Source: Deltaproteobacteria bacterium
GTDB lineage: Bacteria; Desulfobacterota; Desulfarculia; Adiutricales; Adiutricaceae
Length of the DNA: 7,830 nucleotides
Reading direction: 5' to 3'
Assembly: GCA_031279155.1 (NCBI GenBank)
Contig: JAITJB010000066.1
Location: forward strand, 1-7,830
This document shows, piece by piece, positions 6,173-7,830 of the stretch. The notes beneath the pieces are model-generated. The model was not told the DNA's origin, did no database searches, and saw only the letters and a list, made by a program, of their open reading frames with translations. Position numbers and translations under genes: made by a program. Numbering within the stretch: the stretch's first letter is position 1; each line of letters starts with the position of its first letter.

Positions 6173-6233
6173 CCTCGTTTGAACCTTCTTTTCTAGCCCC
6201 CATAGCCAAGCTGAATTGATTAGTACAATTAAT

Positions 6234-6512
6234 TCAAGGTTCTAAGCGTATAGAAGCGGCAGTCGTAGTAGTAGATGAAGCATCAGTTGAAACAAGATCT
6301 ATGTCTTTTTATAATTTCTTCTAACGTATTTTTAATGTGCCATATAAAATATATCAATAACTTTAGAATCGGTATAATCAATTAAAATATCAACATCACT
6401 TTCATCAGTAGCTTCACTATGAGCGTAAGAATCGCTATCAATAATGTTTTAAGTTAAACATTATAGAAATTAATACAACAAATATTTTGATTTGTTATAT
6501 CGAATAAATCAT
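6234..6512 (-). pseudogene. decayed MNT-family nucleotidyltransferase
   Basis: On the minus strand GAAAGG stands six bases before ATG 6512. The frame begins MIYSI, meets a TAA, and continues QIK, typical of the N-terminus of MNT-type minimal nucleotidyltransferases. A second frame (6448-6332) reads DSYAHSEATDESDVDILID, clearly the family core (G)SYARGEATxxSDIDLLVD with the DxD metal pair intact. The Gly of the GS motif has become Asp. After a stop at 6332 the first frame resumes with DIDLVSTDA, matching the IDLVxxDAL strand that carries the third acidic residue, and ends at TGA 6234. At least one nonsense mutation and two frameshifts make it non-functional. Intact relatives are often the antitoxin partner of a HEPN toxin (HEPN-MNT modules), but no HEPN remnant could be read downstream. 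The AT-rich composition differs from the ilv genes and suggests acquired DNA. Confidence 0.75.
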
Positions 6513-6566
6513 AAGTTACCTTTCGTCTGCTAAGTAATAATGGCATAGTCAAAGGCCCTGGTCAAG

Positions 6567-6731
6567 ATGTACAGCTCAGTTGGAGCTTTAGTTGGAGCCA
6601 AGGCCTTGAGGCCGCTAGGGACGGCCACGGTCTTTTGCCTCGATAGTGATGATAACAATATGAACAATGCGCTGGCTTACGATCGCCTAAATGTAGATGA
6701 CAGTTTGGATCGGATGATTAATCATACATAA
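6567..6731 (+). pseudogene. unidentified plus-strand coding fragment
   Basis: A 54-codon frame from ATG 6567 to TAA (open from 6549) encodes a protein-like sequence: an Ala/Gly/Leu-rich start (GALVGAKALRPLGTATVFCL) and an acidic end (DSDDNNMNNALAYDRLNVDD, then SLDRMI). The ending looks like a natural C-terminus, but no Shine-Dalgarno sequence precedes the ATG and the frame is blocked just upstream. I read it as the 3' remnant of a lost gene of unknown identity, or less likely a small gene. Confidence 0.3.
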
Positions 6732-6737
6732 AATTAG

Positions 6738-6758
6738 TTTAATTATTTAATAATTAAA
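6738..6758. repeat. 21-bp all-AT perfect palindrome
   Basis: TTTAATTATT (6738-6747) and AATAATTAAA (6749-6758) are exact reverse complements around a single T. It begins seven bases after the stop of the 6567-6731 fragment. There is no GC in the stem and no T-run, so it is unlikely to be a terminator. It could be a regulator site or a chance product of AT-rich sequence. Confidence 0.35.
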
Positions 6759-6834
6759 TGTCAATTTCAGTATCTATCAATCTATCAGGCCCAGCTAATT
6801 TTGGGGGGCGCTTAGTAACCCCTGGTTTTTTCTT

Positions 6835-6862
6835 TTCACTGGTCATGGTTTTGTGCGATAAT
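6835..6862 (+). promoter_or_regulatory. candidate nadE promoter
   Basis: TTCACT (6835-6840, four of six matches to the sigma-70 -35) and GATAAT (6857-6862, five of six to the -10) are separated by 16 bases, about 165 bases upstream of the nadE start. The leader made from it would contain hairpins GGCTTT/AAAGCC (6868-6873 with 6886-6891) and TGAGCC/GGCTCA (6900-6905 with 6915-6920). Hexamers of this quality occur by chance in AT-rich DNA. Confidence 0.3.
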
Positions 6863-6959
6863 ATTAAGGCTTTTTCGGTCTAGCCAAAGCCCGGTGAACT
6901 GAGCCTTGATCATTGGCTCAAGACGATGTTAACTTTTTCTTTTGGCTGTTATTTTAATT

Positions 6960-7013
6960 GTTTTTTAAAGTAAAAAACTATCAATTAGTTAGGCCGACGC
7001 CTCATGGCGGCCT
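6960..7013 (+). promoter_or_regulatory. hairpins immediately upstream of nadE
   Basis: A perfect GTTTTTTA/TAAAAAAC inverted repeat (6960-6967 with 6971-6978) is followed by a GC-rich hairpin: AGGC (6991-6994) with GCCT (7010-7013), and CGCC (6998-7001) with GGCG (7006-7009), TCAT loop and a bulged CGA. The second ends 12 bases before the TTG start of nadE and would sit in the ribosome footprint. Control of nadE translation is inference. Confidence 0.3.
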
Positions 7014-7025
7014 TGAGTTAAGACC

Positions 7026-7830
7026 TTGCGCTGCGCTCTGATTCAATACAACCCAAAAGTCGGTAGTATCGAAGGTAATCTAGCCAAAATCCAATCTCTG
7101 GCTAGAGAGGCTCATAACCTTGGAGCCTCCCTGGCCGTGTTCCCGGAGATGGCCATCATCGGCTACCCGCCTCGCGATCTCTTACTGTACCCCTTTTTGA
7201 TTTCCGAAGCCCAATTAGCCGTCAGCGACTTGGCTCAATCGCTCAGCGATATTGATCTGACGGTAATTGTGGGCTCGGTAGCTTTTTATGAAAATGGCCC
7301 TGGTCGCTCCCTTCAAAATGTGGCTTACGTGCTAAAGGCAGGGGAGATTACCGGGCGCTACGCCAAAAGACTATTACCTACCTACGATGTCTTCGATGAA
7401 GCCAGGTATTTTGAGCCCGGCGACGCGCCCCTGGTCGTGGTTTGCGGCCCCTTGCGCCTAGCCTTATCTATCTGTGAGGACATCTGGAATGACATGAGCT
7501 ACTGGCCTCAGCCTCTGTACCGCTTTGACCCGGTGTCCGAAAGCCCGCCCTTTGACGTCTTGATAAACCTTTCGGCCTCGCCCTTTTCGGTGGCCAAGCA
7601 AGATCTGCGCGAGGATCTGTTAGCTAACCTGGCCTTAAGGTATAAGGCCGACGTCCTCTACGTAAACCAGGTGGGCGCCAATGACGAACTCATTTTTGAT
7701 GGCCGCAGCCTCCACGTAAATAGATTCGGAGAGGTAAGTTCCAGGGCCAAAGCCTTTGAAGAAGATCTCTTGATGGTCGAGCTCGAAAAAGGCCCTGAAA
7801 TAAGTTTGGGATCAAGCTCGAAATCCCAAA
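7026..7830 (+). CDS. nadE: glutamine-dependent NAD+ synthetase, N-terminal part
   Basis: Final step of NAD biosynthesis. The enzyme converts deamido-NAD, ATP and glutamine to NAD+. The 268 codons in the window cover the N-terminal nitrilase-fold glutaminase (amidase) domain, which supplies ammonia; the C-terminal synthetase domain with its ATP-binding SGGxDS loop lies beyond the end. The sequence begins MRCALIQYNPKVGSIEGN, as expected. The catalytic triad is complete: Glu41 in FPEMAIIGYPPRD, Lys114 in RYAKRLLPTYDVFDE and Cys150 in LSICEDIW. INLSASPF and VNQVGANDELIFDG follow. The frame is closed by TGA at 7014-7016, and TTG 7026 is the only plausible start. No clear ribosome binding site precedes it. 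A six-codon frame (ATG 7004 to TAA 7021) ends four bases before it. The gene is divergent from the decayed block and independent of the ilv operon. Confidence 0.93.
   Translation, partial: MRCALIQYNPKVGSIEGNLAKIQSLAREAHNLGASLAVFPEMAIIGYPPRDLLLYPFLISEAQLAVSDLAQSLSDIDLTVIVGSVAFYENGPGRSLQNVAYVLKAGEITGRYAKRLLPTYDVFDEARYFEPGDAPLVVVCGPLRLALSICEDIWNDMSYWPQPLYRFDPVSESPPFDVLINLSASPFSVAKQDLREDLLANLALRYKADVLYVNQVGANDELIFDGRSLHVNRFGEVSSRAKAFEEDLLMVELEKGPEISLGSSSKSQ

Larger units (their letters stand above)
5441..7025. other. gene-poor block with decayed remnants
   Basis: About 1.6 kb without an intact recognisable gene, in contrast to the dense left half. All six frames are repeatedly interrupted. Remnants listed separately are a possible minus-strand upstream continuation of the 5249-5440 frame, a small plus-strand frame around 5999-6172, the nucleotidyltransferase pseudogene (6234-6512) and a plus-strand fragment (6567-6731). 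Base composition changes within it: 5520-6060 is of gene-like GC content, while 6180-6540 and 6730-6980 are strongly AT-rich. No tRNA, rRNA, transposase or CRISPR pattern was found. Confidence 0.6.

Noticed and set aside
6060..6190. GGTTCAA-like motifs as a tRNA T-arm
   Set aside because: No acceptor or anticodon stems can be built around them; they belong to the 14-bp repeat and a chance copy near 6180.
6035..6244. About 69 codons open on the minus strand
   Set aside because: No usable start codon until near its end, and the product is a hydrophobic low-complexity reading of the 14-bp repeat region.
6803..6836. GGGG...CCCC followed by TGG and T-runs as a plus-strand terminator
   Set aside because: The stem is only four pairs with a 12-base loop; too weak to call.

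Overview
The window reads as a chromosomal segment of a bacterium, probably a Desulfobacterota (former Deltaproteobacteria) relative. This rests on the overall look of the ketol-acid reductoisomerase, the acetolactate synthase subunits and the small DUF465 protein, and is an inference without any search. The genes are moderately GC-rich and the spacers strikingly AT-rich. Coding density falls sharply in the right half, where eroded gene remnants are visible, so a genome undergoing gene loss (for example host-associated) is possible.

Layout. 1-346 has no gene but starts with three degenerate copies of a ~44-bp unit. 347-1102 (minus) is orotate phosphoribosyltransferase (pyrE), preceded by a leader with three GC-rich hairpins. 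1301-1337 is a strong terminator closing the branched-chain amino acid operon, which occupies 1345-4699 on the minus strand in the order ilvB, ilvN, ilvC. Acetolactate synthase (catalytic IlvB plus ACT-domain regulatory IlvN) makes acetohydroxy acids, and IlvC isomerises and reduces them on the way to valine, leucine and isoleucine. ilvD and ilvE are not in the window. Between ilvB and a small DUF465 gene (4994-5215) lies a ~290-bp leader with overlapping, mutually exclusive inverted repeats, a terminator-like hairpin and a possible 16-codon GTG-initiated peptide. It looks like an attenuator. A hypothetical 63-residue reading frame (5249-5440) precedes the DUF465 gene.

From about 5441 to 7025 there is no intact recognisable gene. 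The best-supported item is a decayed MNT-type nucleotidyltransferase (6234-6512, minus) with ribosome binding site, start, a conserved DVDILID core, an in-frame stop and frameshifts. The block also holds a 14-bp tandem repeat inside a small candidate reading frame, a 54-codon plus-strand remnant and several AT palindromes. At 7026 a plus-strand gene starts with TTG and runs off the end: the glutaminase (nitrilase-fold) half of glutamine-dependent NAD+ synthetase, nadE.

No new multi-gene system is evident. The most novel-looking elements are the ilvBNC leader and the eroded accessory block.
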